A stretch of 64,000 bases of DNA from Mesorhizobium sp. B2-4-3 (lineage in GTDB: Bacteria; Pseudomonadota; Alphaproteobacteria; Rhizobiales; Rhizobiaceae), in contig NZ_VFVL01000002.1 in assembly GCF_006442815.1 (NCBI RefSeq), forward strand, positions 1 through 64,000, read 5' to 3'. The notes below the pieces were generated by a model. It did no database searches and was not told where the DNA came from. It was given only the letters and a program-made list of their open reading frames with translations. Positions 43,769 to 52,393 of the stretch are shown here, one piece after another (positions within the stretch are counted from its first letter, which is position 1; every line of letters starts with the position of its first letter). A program made the translations under genes and the position numbers.

Positions 43769-44103
43769 CCAATATGAACTGGACCGCCATCGGCTCGATC
43801 GCCGACATACCGCTGCGTGGCGCGCGTTGCGTTGCGACACCGCAAGGCAAGATCGCCGTCTTCCGCACGGCGGACGACCAGGTCTTCGCCATCGACGACC
43901 ACTGCCCGCACAAGGGCGGACCGCTCAGCCAGGGCATCGTCCATGGCGCGGCGGTGACTTGCCCGCTGCACAATTGGGTGATCTCGCTGGAGACCGGCAA
44001 GGCGCTCGGCGCCGACGAGGGCGCGGTGAGGACGATCCCGGTCAGGATAGAGGGCGAACGGCTGTTCATCGCGCTCGAAGCGCTGGCCTCGAAAGCGGCT
44101 TGA
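43765..44103 (+). CDS. nirD: Nitrite reductase small subunit NirD (Rieske type)
   Basis: Small partner of NirB, 112 residues. It keeps the complete Rieske [2Fe-2S] ligand set C-x-H and C-x2-H in HCPHKGGPLSQ and TCPLHNW, unlike enteric NirD proteins, which have lost it. The GTG at 43765 overlaps the nirB stop (GTGA) with GGAGG seven bases upstream; ATG 43774 in the same frame is an alternative. The gene sits 3 bp before nasA. Confidence 0.94.
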   Translation: MTNMNWTAIGSIADIPLRGARCVATPQGKIAVFRTADDQVFAIDDHCPHKGGPLSQGIVHGAAVTCPLHNWVISLETGKALGADEGAVRTIPVRIEGERLFIALEALASKAA

Positions 44104-44106
44104 GGC

Positions 44107-46776
44107 ATGCAAGAAGCACGCGAGGTGAGGACCGCCTGTCCCTATTGCGGGGTCGGATGCGGCGTGCTGGCCGAGGTCGCCGCGGACGGCACGACTGCCG
44201 TTCGCGGCGACCCCGATCATCCAGCCAATTTCGGCAAGCTCTGCTCGAAGGGTTCGGCTCTCGGCGAGACGCTCGGCCTCGAAGGCCGTTTGCTGCGGCC
44301 GGAAATCCGCGGCAAGCCGGCGAGCTGGGACGAAGCGCTCGACCTCGTCGCCGGAGAATTCTCGCGGGCGATCGCCGAGCATGGACCGGACTCTGTCGCC
44401 TTCTACGTCTCCGGTCAGTTGCTCACCGAGGATTATTACGTCGCCAACAAGCTGATGAAGGGCTTCATCGGCTCCGGCAACATCGACACCAACTCGCGGC
44501 TCTGCATGGCATCGTCCGTCGCCGGCCACCGCCGCGCTTTCGGCGAGGACATCGTTCCCGGCGCCTATGAGGATTTCGAGTGCGCCGATCTCATCGTGCT
44601 CACCGGCTCCAACACCGCATGGTGCCATCCGGTGCTCTACCAGCGCATGCTGGCGGCGCGAAGGGAGCGGGGGACCAGGATCGTCGTCATCGATCCGCGC
44701 CGCACCGCCACGGCCGACGAGTGCGACCTGCATCTGGCGCTCGATCCGGGCACGGATGTGCTGTTGTTCAACGGGTTGCTCGCGCATCTCGCGCAAGCCG
44801 CAAAGATCGATGCCGGTTTCATCCGCAACCATACGTCGGGCTTCGATGCGGCAGCTTCGCTCGCCGGCGCCGACGCGCCGTCTATCGCGCGCGTCGCGAA
44901 AGGCTGCGGATTGGCGGTCGCCGATGTCCAGGCCTTCTACGATCTCTTCGCCGAGACCGGGCGGACGGTCACCGTGTACAGCCAGGGTGTCAACCAGTCG
45001 GCGCATGGGACCGACAAGGTCAACGCCATCATCAACTGTCATCTCGCCACTGGCCGCATCGGCAAGCCAGGCACGGGGCCGTTCTCGGTCACCGGTCAGC
45101 CGAATGCCATGGGCGGCCGCGAGGTGGGCGGCCTGGCCAATCAGCTTGCGGCGCATATGGACTTCGCGGACGAGGCCAATGTCGACCGGGTCTCGCGCTT
45201 CTGGAAGGCGCCAAGCGTCGCGCGGCGCGGCGGCCTGAAGGCGGTGGATATGTTCCAGGCGGTCGCCGACGGCCGTATCAAGGCGCTCTGGGTGATAGGC
45301 ACCAATCCGGCGGTCTCGATGCCCGATGCTTCGCGCGTGCGCAGCGCTTTGTCCAAATGCGATTTCGTCGTTGTCTCGGATGTCACCCGTACCGACACCA
45401 CGCGCTATGCCGACGTGCTGCTGCCAGCTGCCGCCTGGGGCGAGAAGGACGGCACGGTTACCAATTCGGAACGGCGCCTCTCGCGTCAGCGGTCGTTCCT
45501 GCCGCCGCCGGGCGAGGCGAGAGCCGACTGGCGCATCATCTGTGATGTCGCCGCCCGCATGGGCTTTGGCGATGCCTTCGCCCACCAGGCGCCGGCCGAC
45601 ATCTTCCGCGAGCACGCCGCGCTCTCGGCTTTCGAGAACAGCGGCGAGCGCCTGTTCGATCTCGGCGGCATGGCTGACCTCAGCGACACGGACTATGCCG
45701 CCTTCGCGCCGCGTCATTGGCCCGCATCGGAGCCAGGCGAGCAGCAGATACGATTGTTCGGCAACGGCCGTTTCCCGACGCCCGACGGCCGCGCGCGTTT
45801 CGTGCCGGTGCGGCAGGAGGCGACGGCCTTCACCGTCGATGCCGACTATCCGCTGGCCCTGAACACCGGCCGGCTGCGCGACCAGTGGCACACCATGACG
45901 CGCACCGGGACCGTGCCGCGTTTGATGGCGAACGCGCCGGAGCCCGCGGTCGATCTCCATCCAGCGGATGCGGCCGCGCACCGTCTCAAGGACGGCGACC
46001 TCGCTCTGCTTTCGACGCGCTTCGGCTTCGTCCGTGCACGGGTGCGGGTGTCGGAAGCACAGCGACGCGGCCAAGCCTTCATGCCCATGCATTGGAGTGG
46101 CCATTTCGCGGCGAAGGCCGCGGCCGGTCTGTTGTCCTCGCCGATCACCGATCCGCATTCCGGCCAACCTGAGCTCAAGCATGTTCCGGTCAGGATCGTG
46201 CGTGAGAACACCGGCTGGGCCGGCGTGCTCATCACACGCCGCGATCTCAGGCCAACGGGTTTCGTCCATTGGAGCCGGCAGGCGGTCGAAGGCGGCTGGG
46301 TCTACGATCTGACCGGAACCGAGCCGCCGGATCAGGGCATTCTCCTGGCGCGCAAGCTGCTCGGGGCCCAGCGACGGGATCATCTCCTGGAATACACCGA
46401 TCGTCGCGGGCTCGCCTATCGCGCGGCGGCCATCGACGATGGCGGCGCCATGGCCGAAGCCTTGCTGGTCGCCGCCCCGGATCAGCTGCCGATGCGGGAC
46501 TGGCTGGTGTCGCTGCTCGCCACGCGCCAGAAGCTGTCAGCGACCGATCGCCATGCGCTTTTGTCGGGACGCTCGCCCGTGCCCATGCCCGCCATCGGGC
46601 GCGTCGTGTGCGCGTGCTTCCATGTCGGCGTCAATCAGCTTGCTTCGGCGGTCGCTTCGGGATGCGACAGCCTCGAAGCGATCGGCTCGACATTGCGGGC
46701 CGGCACCAATTGCGGCTCATGCCGCTCCGAGATCAGCGCGATCATCGACTCGCGCCGTGTGCAGGCTGCCGAGTAA
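44107..46776 (+). CDS. nasA: Assimilatory nitrate reductase catalytic subunit
   Basis: Cytoplasmic molybdopterin enzyme of 889 residues reducing nitrate to nitrite. The N-terminal [4Fe-4S] ligands are C11, C14, C18 and C46 (ACPYCGVGC; KLCSKG). The molybdopterin domains include TNSRLCMASSVAGH, GTNPAVSMPDA and a C-terminal LNTGRLRDQWHTMTRTG. The last ~60 residues are a BFD-like [2Fe-2S] domain with VVCACFHVG and TNCGSCRSE, marking the NasA type that takes electrons without a separate small subunit. It is the last gene of the nas operon. No sirohaem synthase gene follows. Confidence 0.96.
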   Translation: MQEAREVRTACPYCGVGCGVLAEVAADGTTAVRGDPDHPANFGKLCSKGSALGETLGLEGRLLRPEIRGKPASWDEALDLVAGEFSRAIAEHGPDSVAFYVSGQLLTEDYYVANKLMKGFIGSGNIDTNSRLCMASSVAGHRRAFGEDIVPGAYEDFECADLIVLTGSNTAWCHPVLYQRMLAARRERGTRIVVIDPRRTATADECDLHLALDPGTDVLLFNGLLAHLAQAAKIDAGFIRNHTSGFDAAASLAGADAPSIARVAKGCGLAVADVQAFYDLFAETGRTVTVYSQGVNQSAHGTDKVNAIINCHLATGRIGKPGTGPFSVTGQPNAMGGREVGGLANQLAAHMDFADEANVDRVSRFWKAPSVARRGGLKAVDMFQAVADGRIKALWVIGTNPAVSMPDASRVRSALSKCDFVVVSDVTRTDTTRYADVLLPAAAWGEKDGTVTNSERRLSRQRSFLPPPGEARADWRIICDVAARMGFGDAFAHQAPADIFREHAALSAFENSGERLFDLGGMADLSDTDYAAFAPRHWPASEPGEQQIRLFGNGRFPTPDGRARFVPVRQEATAFTVDADYPLALNTGRLRDQWHTMTRTGTVPRLMANAPEPAVDLHPADAAAHRLKDGDLALLSTRFGFVRARVRVSEAQRRGQAFMPMHWSGHFAAKAAAGLLSSPITDPHSGQPELKHVPVRIVRENTGWAGVLITRRDLRPTGFVHWSRQAVEGGWVYDLTGTEPPDQGILLARKLLGAQRRDHLLEYTDRRGLAYRAAAIDDGGAMAEALLVAAPDQLPMRDWLVSLLATRQKLSATDRHALLSGRSPVPMPAIGRVVCACFHVGVNQLASAVASGCDSLEAIGSTLRAGTNCGSCRSEISAIIDSRRVQAAE

Positions 46777-46878
46777 CCCATGCGTGTCGCCGTCGCCGGC
46801 CTCGAAATGTTCTACCTAGACCTTTGCTCCCGCGTCTTCCTGTACTGGTCCCGCATAAGGCCACAGCGCGGTTTTGGC

Positions 46879-47385
46879 TCAGGCGCCCGCGATCGCCAAG
46901 AGCCAGGCCAGAATGTTGAGCAACAGAAAGAGCAGCGCGATCTGCAACGCCACCCGCAGGCGCTGGATAATTCGCCAGTTGGCGGCCATGTCCGCCTTGA
47001 TGCGTAGAGCAAGGGCGCGGTGCATCGCCGACATCGATGCCGGCCCGTCGCCATCGACATATTGATGCAGCAGTTCTTCCGGATCGAAGCGGAATGAGTA
47101 TTGGTGATAAGGCCAAAGCATGAAGACGATAAGCCCGCCGATGCTGAACAGCAGGGACACCGCAATCCATTCCCAAAGCCCAAGCCCGTCGGAAAGGGCC
47201 GCGCCGCCGAGCAGCGAGTTCGCGAATGCCGTGGCGAAGATCAGGCTCCCGGCGCGGGTGCTCATATTCTCCACCACGGTCTGCTGATGGGTGAGACCTC
47301 TCACCGCCTCCTGATAGATGAACGCGAGACGCGGGTCATCATCGGCAGGACTGTTTGCAGTAACAACACGCGAACGCTCGGCCAT
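46879..47385 (-). CDS. Small membrane protein of unknown function
   Basis: A 168-residue protein with three predicted membrane helices: a hairpin near residues 46-94 (AGSLIFATAFANSLLGGAAL; WEWIAVSLLFSIGGLIVFML) and a C-terminal helix near 143-166 (LQIALLFLLLNILAWLLAIA). Between them is a helical cytoplasmic segment with HQYVDGDGPASMSAMHRALALRIKADMAANWRIIQ. The N-terminal ~40 residues are polar. The three-helix layout recalls SLATT-like proteins, but I recognise no diagnostic motif. It is convergent with nasA and has its own short promoter region at 47386-47536. Function unknown. Confidence 0.75.
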   Translation of the reverse strand: MAERSRVVTANSPADDDPRLAFIYQEAVRGLTHQQTVVENMSTRAGSLIFATAFANSLLGGAALSDGLGLWEWIAVSLLFSIGGLIVFMLWPYHQYSFRFDPEELLHQYVDGDGPASMSAMHRALALRIKADMAANWRIIQRLRVALQIALLFLLLNILAWLLAIAGA

Positions 47386-47421
47386 AGGGGGTGCCTCTCG
47401 ACGCGACGGGGATGAGCCGCC

Positions 47422-47465
47422 TTAAAGCGCGTCACCCGAAAACCGATTCGGGCGACGCACTTTAA
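47422..47465. repeat. Short palindromic repeat
   Basis: TTAAAGCGCGTC and GACGCACTTTAA are imperfect inverted arms around CCGAAAACCGATTCGG, itself a hairpin. A common rhizobial repeat type, upstream of the small membrane protein gene. Confidence 0.7.
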
Positions 47466-47478
47466 ATCCCTATTTTAT

Positions 47479-47523
47479 GCATGTCGTTGCCGCAAAACCG
47501 CTGCGCACTTTTGCGCGACATGC
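47479..47523. repeat. Short palindromic repeat with CGACATGC ends
   Basis: GCATGTCG ... CGACATGC enclose CCGCAAAACCGCTGCGCACTTTTG. It resembles the CCGAAAACCG-TTC-CACTTTTCGG repeats at 56857 and 63627, so it is a diverged member of the same family. It lies just after the sugar permease stop. Confidence 0.65.
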
Positions 47524-47536
47524 CTTAGCTCAAATA

Positions 47537-48523
47537 CTACCGATCCTCGACGATCCTCAAATACGCCGCCGTCACGAACAGCACGATGAGGCCGAAGAGG
47601 ATGCGGCGGCCGCCTTCGGGCATCTGCAGGATGGTGAGCAGTGTCGTCAGCACGGTCAGGATCAGCGCGCCGATGATGGTGCCGGTGTAGCCGCCGCGGC
47701 CGCCGAAGATCGAGGTGCCGCCGATGACGGCGGCAGCCACCGAAGGCAGCACCAGCGGCTCGGCGAGCGACAGCGAGGGCGCTTTGATCAGGCCGATATA
47801 GAGCAGGCCGGTGATGCCGGCGAGCAGGCTGGAGAGGACGTAGAGCGCCGTGATCACCTGCCAGTAGCGTACCCCGGACAGGCGCGCGGCGCGTTCATTG
47901 TCGCCGACGGCGTAAAGCAGGCGGCCGAAGCCGGTGCGGTTCAGCATGAAGACGATCAGCACCGCCACCGGCACGAACAGGAGGAGCGCGTTCGGAAAGC
48001 CATAGGTGACGCCGGTGCCCAGCCAGTTGAGGAAATCGGGAATCCTGGCGCCGGACGCGATGACGGTGCGCTGGTAGACCTGCAGGAAGCCGGTGCCGAT
48101 CAGGCTGGTGCCCAATGTCATGATCAGCGGATGCACGCGGAACACGCCGACGCCGATGCCGTTGACGAGGCCGATCAGCACGGCGGGCATCATGGCCAGC
48201 AGGAAAGCCACCGTCGGATCCTGGTTGACGATCTGCGTCGCCATGATGAAGGCGCTCATCGTCGCCACGGTGCCGACCGAAAGGTCGATGCCGCCGGTCA
48301 GCATCGTCATGGTCTGGCAGCCGGCGAGGATGGCAAGCGGGATGGCGAACTTCGCCGTGTTGGCGAGCCAACGCTCGTTGACGATGCCGGGGCGCAGGAC
48401 CTGCAGGATCGCCACGAGGATGATCAGCAGGATGATCAGCGGGATCAGCGGCCGGTCCGCCATGAAGCGCCTCAGGCGGCGGCCGAACGAGACAAGCTGG
48501 GGCATGGTCGCGGTGTCGGTCAT
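47537..48523 (-). CDS. Ribose-type ABC transporter permease (second)
   Basis: RbsC-family permease of 328 residues with about ten membrane helices. Motifs: MTMLTGGIDLSVGTVATMSAF, PLIMTLGTSLIGTG, GFGRLLYAVGDNERAARLSGV (coupling loop) and VIGGTSIFGGRGGYTGT. The start overlaps the stop of the other permease by 4 bp. With its partner it forms a heterodimeric pore. Last gene of the sugar/polyol operon. Confidence 0.93.
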   Translation of the reverse strand: MTDTATMPQLVSFGRRLRRFMADRPLIPLIILLIILVAILQVLRPGIVNERWLANTAKFAIPLAILAGCQTMTMLTGGIDLSVGTVATMSAFIMATQIVNQDPTVAFLLAMMPAVLIGLVNGIGVGVFRVHPLIMTLGTSLIGTGFLQVYQRTVIASGARIPDFLNWLGTGVTYGFPNALLLFVPVAVLIVFMLNRTGFGRLLYAVGDNERAARLSGVRYWQVITALYVLSSLLAGITGLLYIGLIKAPSLSLAEPLVLPSVAAAVIGGTSIFGGRGGYTGTIIGALILTVLTTLLTILQMPEGGRRILFGLIVLFVTAAYLRIVEDR

Positions 48524-49506
48524 GACGTTGCTCCCACCGGACGGCCGCGGATGGTGATGAAGGCGCCGAACATCACGACCGCAACCATGATCGCGCCTTC
48601 GATGATCGCGGTGACGTTCGGATCGATGGCCAGAAGCGTCAGGTCGGTGCGCACCAGCCTTAGCACGAAGACGGCGATGATCGGCCCGAGCAGGCCGCCC
48701 TTGCCGCCGCCGAGCGCGACGCCGCCCAGCACCACCGCGGCGACACTGGCGAGCAGATAAGGCCCGGGGATGGGCGCGCCGATGCCGGTGCTGATGGTGA
48801 GAGACAATCCGCCCATCGCCGCGAACAGGCCGGAGAGCGCATAGGCGACGATCCTGGTGCGCGCCACCGGCACGCCGCTGCGGAAGGCGGCGAGCTCGTT
48901 GCTGCCGATGGCGTAGATGGAGAGGCCGAGGCGTGAGCGCCTAAGCGGAATCCACACGATGCAGAGGCAGACGACGAGCAGCACCAGCGCCTTCGGAACC
49001 CAGGCGTCAGCCCAATCCGGCAGGCCGGGGATCGGCACGGTGCCGATGACGCTTGCCTTCAGCCATTCGGCGGCGGCGCCGCCGGGGGCGCCCAGCACAA
49101 GCAGCGCCGCGCCCTGGAGCACGAACAGCATGGCCAAAGTGACGACGATGTCGGGCACCCGGGTGACGACGATGAGGACGCCGTTCAGCGCGCCGAGCAC
49201 CAGTCCCATGGCCAGCACGAAGGGCACGACGAACAGGGCATATTCCTCGCTGGCGCCGTCCATCATCGAGGCGGCGGTAACGCTGGTCAGCGCCATCATG
49301 GCGGCGACCGACAGGTCGATGCCGCCGGCGATGACGACGACGGTCTGGGCCGCGACGGCAAAGGCGTAAGGCAGAACCGCGCGCGCCAGCGAACCGAAGT
49401 CGCCGCTGCCATAGCCCGGCTGGATCAGCTTGGTGACGACGAAGAGGAAGATCAGCAGGGCGAACAGGCCTGCGACCCAACCCTGGTTGCGGAGAAAGCG
49501 GCTCAT
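48520..49506 (-). CDS. Ribose-type ABC transporter permease (first)
   Basis: Second RbsC-family permease, 328 residues, with VVIAGGIDLSVAAMMALTSV, VTRVPDIVVTLAMLFVLQG, RSRLGLSIYAIGSNELAAFRSGV and VVLGGVALGGGKGG. It differs clearly from the adjacent permease, so the importer is a heterodimer. The ATG overlaps the ATPase stop by 4 bp. Confidence 0.93.
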   Translation of the reverse strand: MSRFLRNQGWVAGLFALLIFLFVVTKLIQPGYGSGDFGSLARAVLPYAFAVAAQTVVVIAGGIDLSVAAMMALTSVTAASMMDGASEEYALFVVPFVLAMGLVLGALNGVLIVVTRVPDIVVTLAMLFVLQGAALLVLGAPGGAAAEWLKASVIGTVPIPGLPDWADAWVPKALVLLVVCLCIVWIPLRRSRLGLSIYAIGSNELAAFRSGVPVARTRIVAYALSGLFAAMGGLSLTISTGIGAPIPGPYLLASVAAVVLGGVALGGGKGGLLGPIIAVFVLRLVRTDLTLLAIDPNVTAIIEGAIMVAVVMFGAFITIRGRPVGATS

Positions 49507-51062
49507 GACGCGGCCTCCGCGCTGGAACCGGGTTTGACTTCGGCAAGGATGCCGACATCCGCCTTGGCGCCGCGCGGCAGGCCGTAGGCTGCGCGCATCA
49601 ATGCCGCTTCATCGGCTTCTTCGACCGGGAAAGTGTCGACGACGCGGCCGCCGAAGATGACGATGACGCGGTCGCAGACACGCTGCACCTCTTCCATTTC
49701 GGATGTGTAGAACAGCACCGACTTGTTTTGGCTGGCGAGCTCGCGCAGCAGCTTGTAGATTTCCTGCTTGGTGCCGACATCGATGCCGCGCGTCGGGTCG
49801 AAGCACAGGATGGTGCGGGCACCGGCTGCAATCCAGCGGGCGATCGTCACCTTCTGCTGGTTGCCGCCGGAAAGGCGCTGCACCTCGCCCTGCGCGCGTG
49901 TGTCGATCTGCAGCCGGGCGATGGCGCTGGAAACCACCATTTGCTCGCGGCGCATGCGGATAGGGCCCCATTTGCGCAGCGCGGCGCTGAAGGGCAGGGC
50001 GATGTTCTCGCGCACCGAGCGTTGCATGGCCAAGGCCTCGGCTCGGTCGCCCGGCACATAGGCGATGCCGGCCTGGATGGCGTCGCTCGGATGCGAGAAT
50101 TTCACCGGCGCGCCGTCGACGTCGATGGTGCCGCCGGTCGGACGGATCGAGCCGGCAAGCGCTGCGAAGAGCTCGTCCTGGCCCTGGCCCTCGAGCGCAA
50201 ACACGCCGGCGACCTCGCCATTGGCGAGATCGAAGGAGACGTCGTTGAGCTTGGTGCCGAGCTGCAGGTTGCGGACCGACAATCGCGGGCGGCCGCCGTC
50301 GGCAACCGCCAGATCATTTGCCGCGCGCGCGGTGACGCGTGTCTTCTCGATGCGGGTGCCGAGCATCATCTCGACTATTCTTTCCTCGACGCCGGGCTCG
50401 ATGTCGACGACACCGACCGTTGCGCCGTCGCGCAGCACGGTGGCGCGGTCGCAAAGCGCGGAGATCTCGACGAAACGGTGCGAGATGAAGATGACGGAGC
50501 GGCCGGCGTCACCCTGGCGGCGCACGACTTCCAGCACCTTCTCGGCAAGGTTCGCGGGCAGAGCCGCGGTCATCTCGTCGAGCAGAAGCACGTCGGGTTC
50601 GACGGCAAGCGCGCGCGCCAGGTCGAGCACGCGCAGGATGGCCAAGGGGATATGGCGGGCCGTCTCGCGGATATCGAGGTCGGGAATGCCGAGCTCGCGC
50701 ACCCAGGCGCGGAACGGCTCGACCGGCGTGCCGGTCAGCCGCAAATTGGACAGGACATCGAGATCGGGGATCAGCGCCGGTTCCTGGTAGACCGGCAGCA
50801 GTCCGGCGCGGCGGGCGTCGGCGGGCGAGCGGATATCGAGCTGCTGGCCGCGGATCAGGATGCGCCCCGCGTCCGCCTTGATCGCCCCCGTCAGGATCTT
50901 CACCAATGTGGACTTGCCGGCGCCGTTGGCGCCCATCAGCGCATGCACCTCGCCCGGCAATACGGACAGCGAGGCAGTGCGCAGCGCGGCAACCGCACCG
51001 TAGTTCTTCGTCACGCCGGTGGCGTCGAGGAGAGGGCTTTGCGGCAACGGGTTTGTTGTCAA
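49503..51062 (-). CDS. Ribose-type ABC transporter ATP-binding protein (two NBDs)
   Basis: RbsA/MglA-type protein of 519 residues with two nucleotide-binding domains. NBD1: Walker A GANGAGKST, Walker B VLLLDEMTAALP and H-loop FISHRFVE, but its signature is degenerate (HIPLAILRVLDLARAL in place of LSxxQQQ). NBD2: signature RLSGGNQQKVTIARW and TRGIDVGTK, with the Walker A lysine missing (ALEGQGQDEL), as is normal for this family. The start is a TTG with only a weak ribosome site, so it is uncertain. A 142-bp palindrome lies between it and the binding-protein gene. Confidence 0.92.
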   Translation of the reverse strand: MTTNPLPQSPLLDATGVTKNYGAVAALRTASLSVLPGEVHALMGANGAGKSTLVKILTGAIKADAGRILIRGQQLDIRSPADARRAGLLPVYQEPALIPDLDVLSNLRLTGTPVEPFRAWVRELGIPDLDIRETARHIPLAILRVLDLARALAVEPDVLLLDEMTAALPANLAEKVLEVVRRQGDAGRSVIFISHRFVEISALCDRATVLRDGATVGVVDIEPGVEERIVEMMLGTRIEKTRVTARAANDLAVADGGRPRLSVRNLQLGTKLNDVSFDLANGEVAGVFALEGQGQDELFAALAGSIRPTGGTIDVDGAPVKFSHPSDAIQAGIAYVPGDRAEALAMQRSVRENIALPFSAALRKWGPIRMRREQMVVSSAIARLQIDTRAQGEVQRLSGGNQQKVTIARWIAAGARTILCFDPTRGIDVGTKQEIYKLLRELASQNKSVLFYTSEMEEVQRVCDRVIVIFGGRVVDTFPVEEADEAALMRAAYGLPRGAKADVGILAEVKPGSSAEAAS

Positions 51063-51112
51063 ATGGTGTGGTTCTCGTTCCAGAAACTAATGCAGGCGGT
51101 GGCTGACTTCTA

Positions 51113-51254
51113 CTTCTCCCCTTGTGGGAGAAGGTGTCGCCGAAGGCGACGGATGAGGGGTGTTCCAGCGGAGTGAGACGTTGGCGTTCCCTGGAACACC
51201 CCTCATCCGTCTCGGCGCTATGCGCCGATCCACCTTCTCCCACAAGGGGAGAAG
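51113..51254. repeat. Long intercistronic palindrome
   Basis: Outer arms (51113-51136 and 51231-51254, starting CTTCTCCCCTTGTGGG) are perfectly complementary over 24 bp. Inner arms (51148-51168 and 51191-51211, around GGATGAGGGGTGTTCC) are complementary over 21 bp. It sits between the binding-protein and ATPase genes of one operon, where a REP-like hairpin could raise the ratio of binding protein to ATPase. Confidence 0.88.
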
Positions 51255-51273
51255 GCAGAAGGCGTCTCGTTTC

Positions 51274-52308
51274 TTACTCGCCCGGGCCCTTGCAGGCGAC
51301 GATCTGCTCCTTGGTGTAGGTCGTCCAGTCCGGGATCGAGATCGAGACCGGCCATTCGGGGCTGAGCGAGGGATCGACGACGCTCTTCAGCTTGGCCTTG
51401 CCTTCGTCGGTGGCGTTTTCCCAGAGCTGCGGCTCGACCAGCACGGTCTGCTGCGCCGGCTTCTTGCCGTCGAGGATCTGGAGCGCCAGCGTCACGCCGG
51501 CGCCGCCGATCGAGCCGGGATTGGTGACCGCAGCGCCGACCAGGCCCTTGACCGAGCTGAGCTGGCCGACGAAGCCGGCATTGTCGGCGCCTACCACAGG
51601 CACCATCGGCGCCTGCTGCTCGACCAGCGCGTCGACGATCACGTTGTCGATGCCGGAGGTCCAGATGCCGTTGATCGGGGTGCCGGTGGCGAGGAAGGAC
51701 AGGATCTGCTGCTTGGCCTGATCCTGCTGCCAGCCGGTGAAGACTTCCTGCGCGACCTTCACGTCGGGGAATTCGGCGAGCGCCTTCTTGAAGCCTTTGT
51801 CGCGATCCGAGTCGGCCGAAGCGCCGGCGGCGCCGCGCATGTAGAGCACCTCGCCCTTGCCGCCCATCTGCTGGAACAGCCACTTGGCGCCGAGATAGGC
51901 ATATTGTTCCTGGTTGTTGGAGATGATGTAGGCGGACGGCTCGGTCACCGCCTGGTCGACGGCGACGACGACGATGCCGGCCTTGGTGGCTTCCTCGAGG
52001 CCGGCCTTGATGCCGGCAGGATCGGCCGGATTGACGACGATGGCGTCGACCTTGGCGCTGATCAGGTTGCGGATGTCCTCGAGCTGGCCGGCGGCGTCGG
52101 TGTTGCGATGGGCGATGTTGAGTTTCGCCACCTCGCCGGAAGCAAGCGCCTGCGCCTTCATCGCGCAGATCATCTCCTCGCGCCAGCCATTGCCCTGCAC
52201 GGTGTTGGAAATGCCGATCGTGTACTTGCCGGCGGCGGCCGAGGCGCCCACCGAGGCAAGCAAGGCGGCGCCGGCAAGAAGCGAGGCCACGGTCAGATGT
52301 CTTTTCAT
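51274..52308 (-). CDS. Ribose-type ABC transporter substrate-binding protein
   Basis: Periplasmic sugar-binding protein of 344 residues (RbsB/TorT-like, peripla_BP_4 fold). Sec signal MKRHLTVASLLAGAALLASV with cleavage near ASAAA. Motifs: YTIGISNTVQGNGWREEM, LISAKVDAIVVNPADPAGIKA and GSIGGAGVTLALQILDGKKP. AGGAG lies seven bases before ATG 52308. Transcribed with the downstream ATPase and two permeases and the upstream isomerase and dehydrogenases. Ligand unknown; the operon points to a polyol or rare sugar. Confidence 0.93.
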   Translation of the reverse strand: MKRHLTVASLLAGAALLASVGASAAAGKYTIGISNTVQGNGWREEMICAMKAQALASGEVAKLNIAHRNTDAAGQLEDIRNLISAKVDAIVVNPADPAGIKAGLEEATKAGIVVVAVDQAVTEPSAYIISNNQEQYAYLGAKWLFQQMGGKGEVLYMRGAAGASADSDRDKGFKKALAEFPDVKVAQEVFTGWQQDQAKQQILSFLATGTPINGIWTSGIDNVIVDALVEQQAPMVPVVGADNAGFVGQLSSVKGLVGAAVTNPGSIGGAGVTLALQILDGKKPAQQTVLVEPQLWENATDEGKAKLKSVVDPSLSPEWPVSISIPDWTTYTKEQIVACKGPGE

Positions 52309-52393
52309 TTCAGTACTCCTCCACATTGATCTTTTCAGTTCGATTTTTTCGTTCAGTTCCTGGGCGCCGATGCGGTCGGCGCCAAGCTCTTCC

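Noticed and set aside
46780..47007. Short plus-strand frame after nasA
   Set aside because: No ribosome site, overlaps the 3' end of the membrane protein gene on the other strand, and has no recognisable motif.
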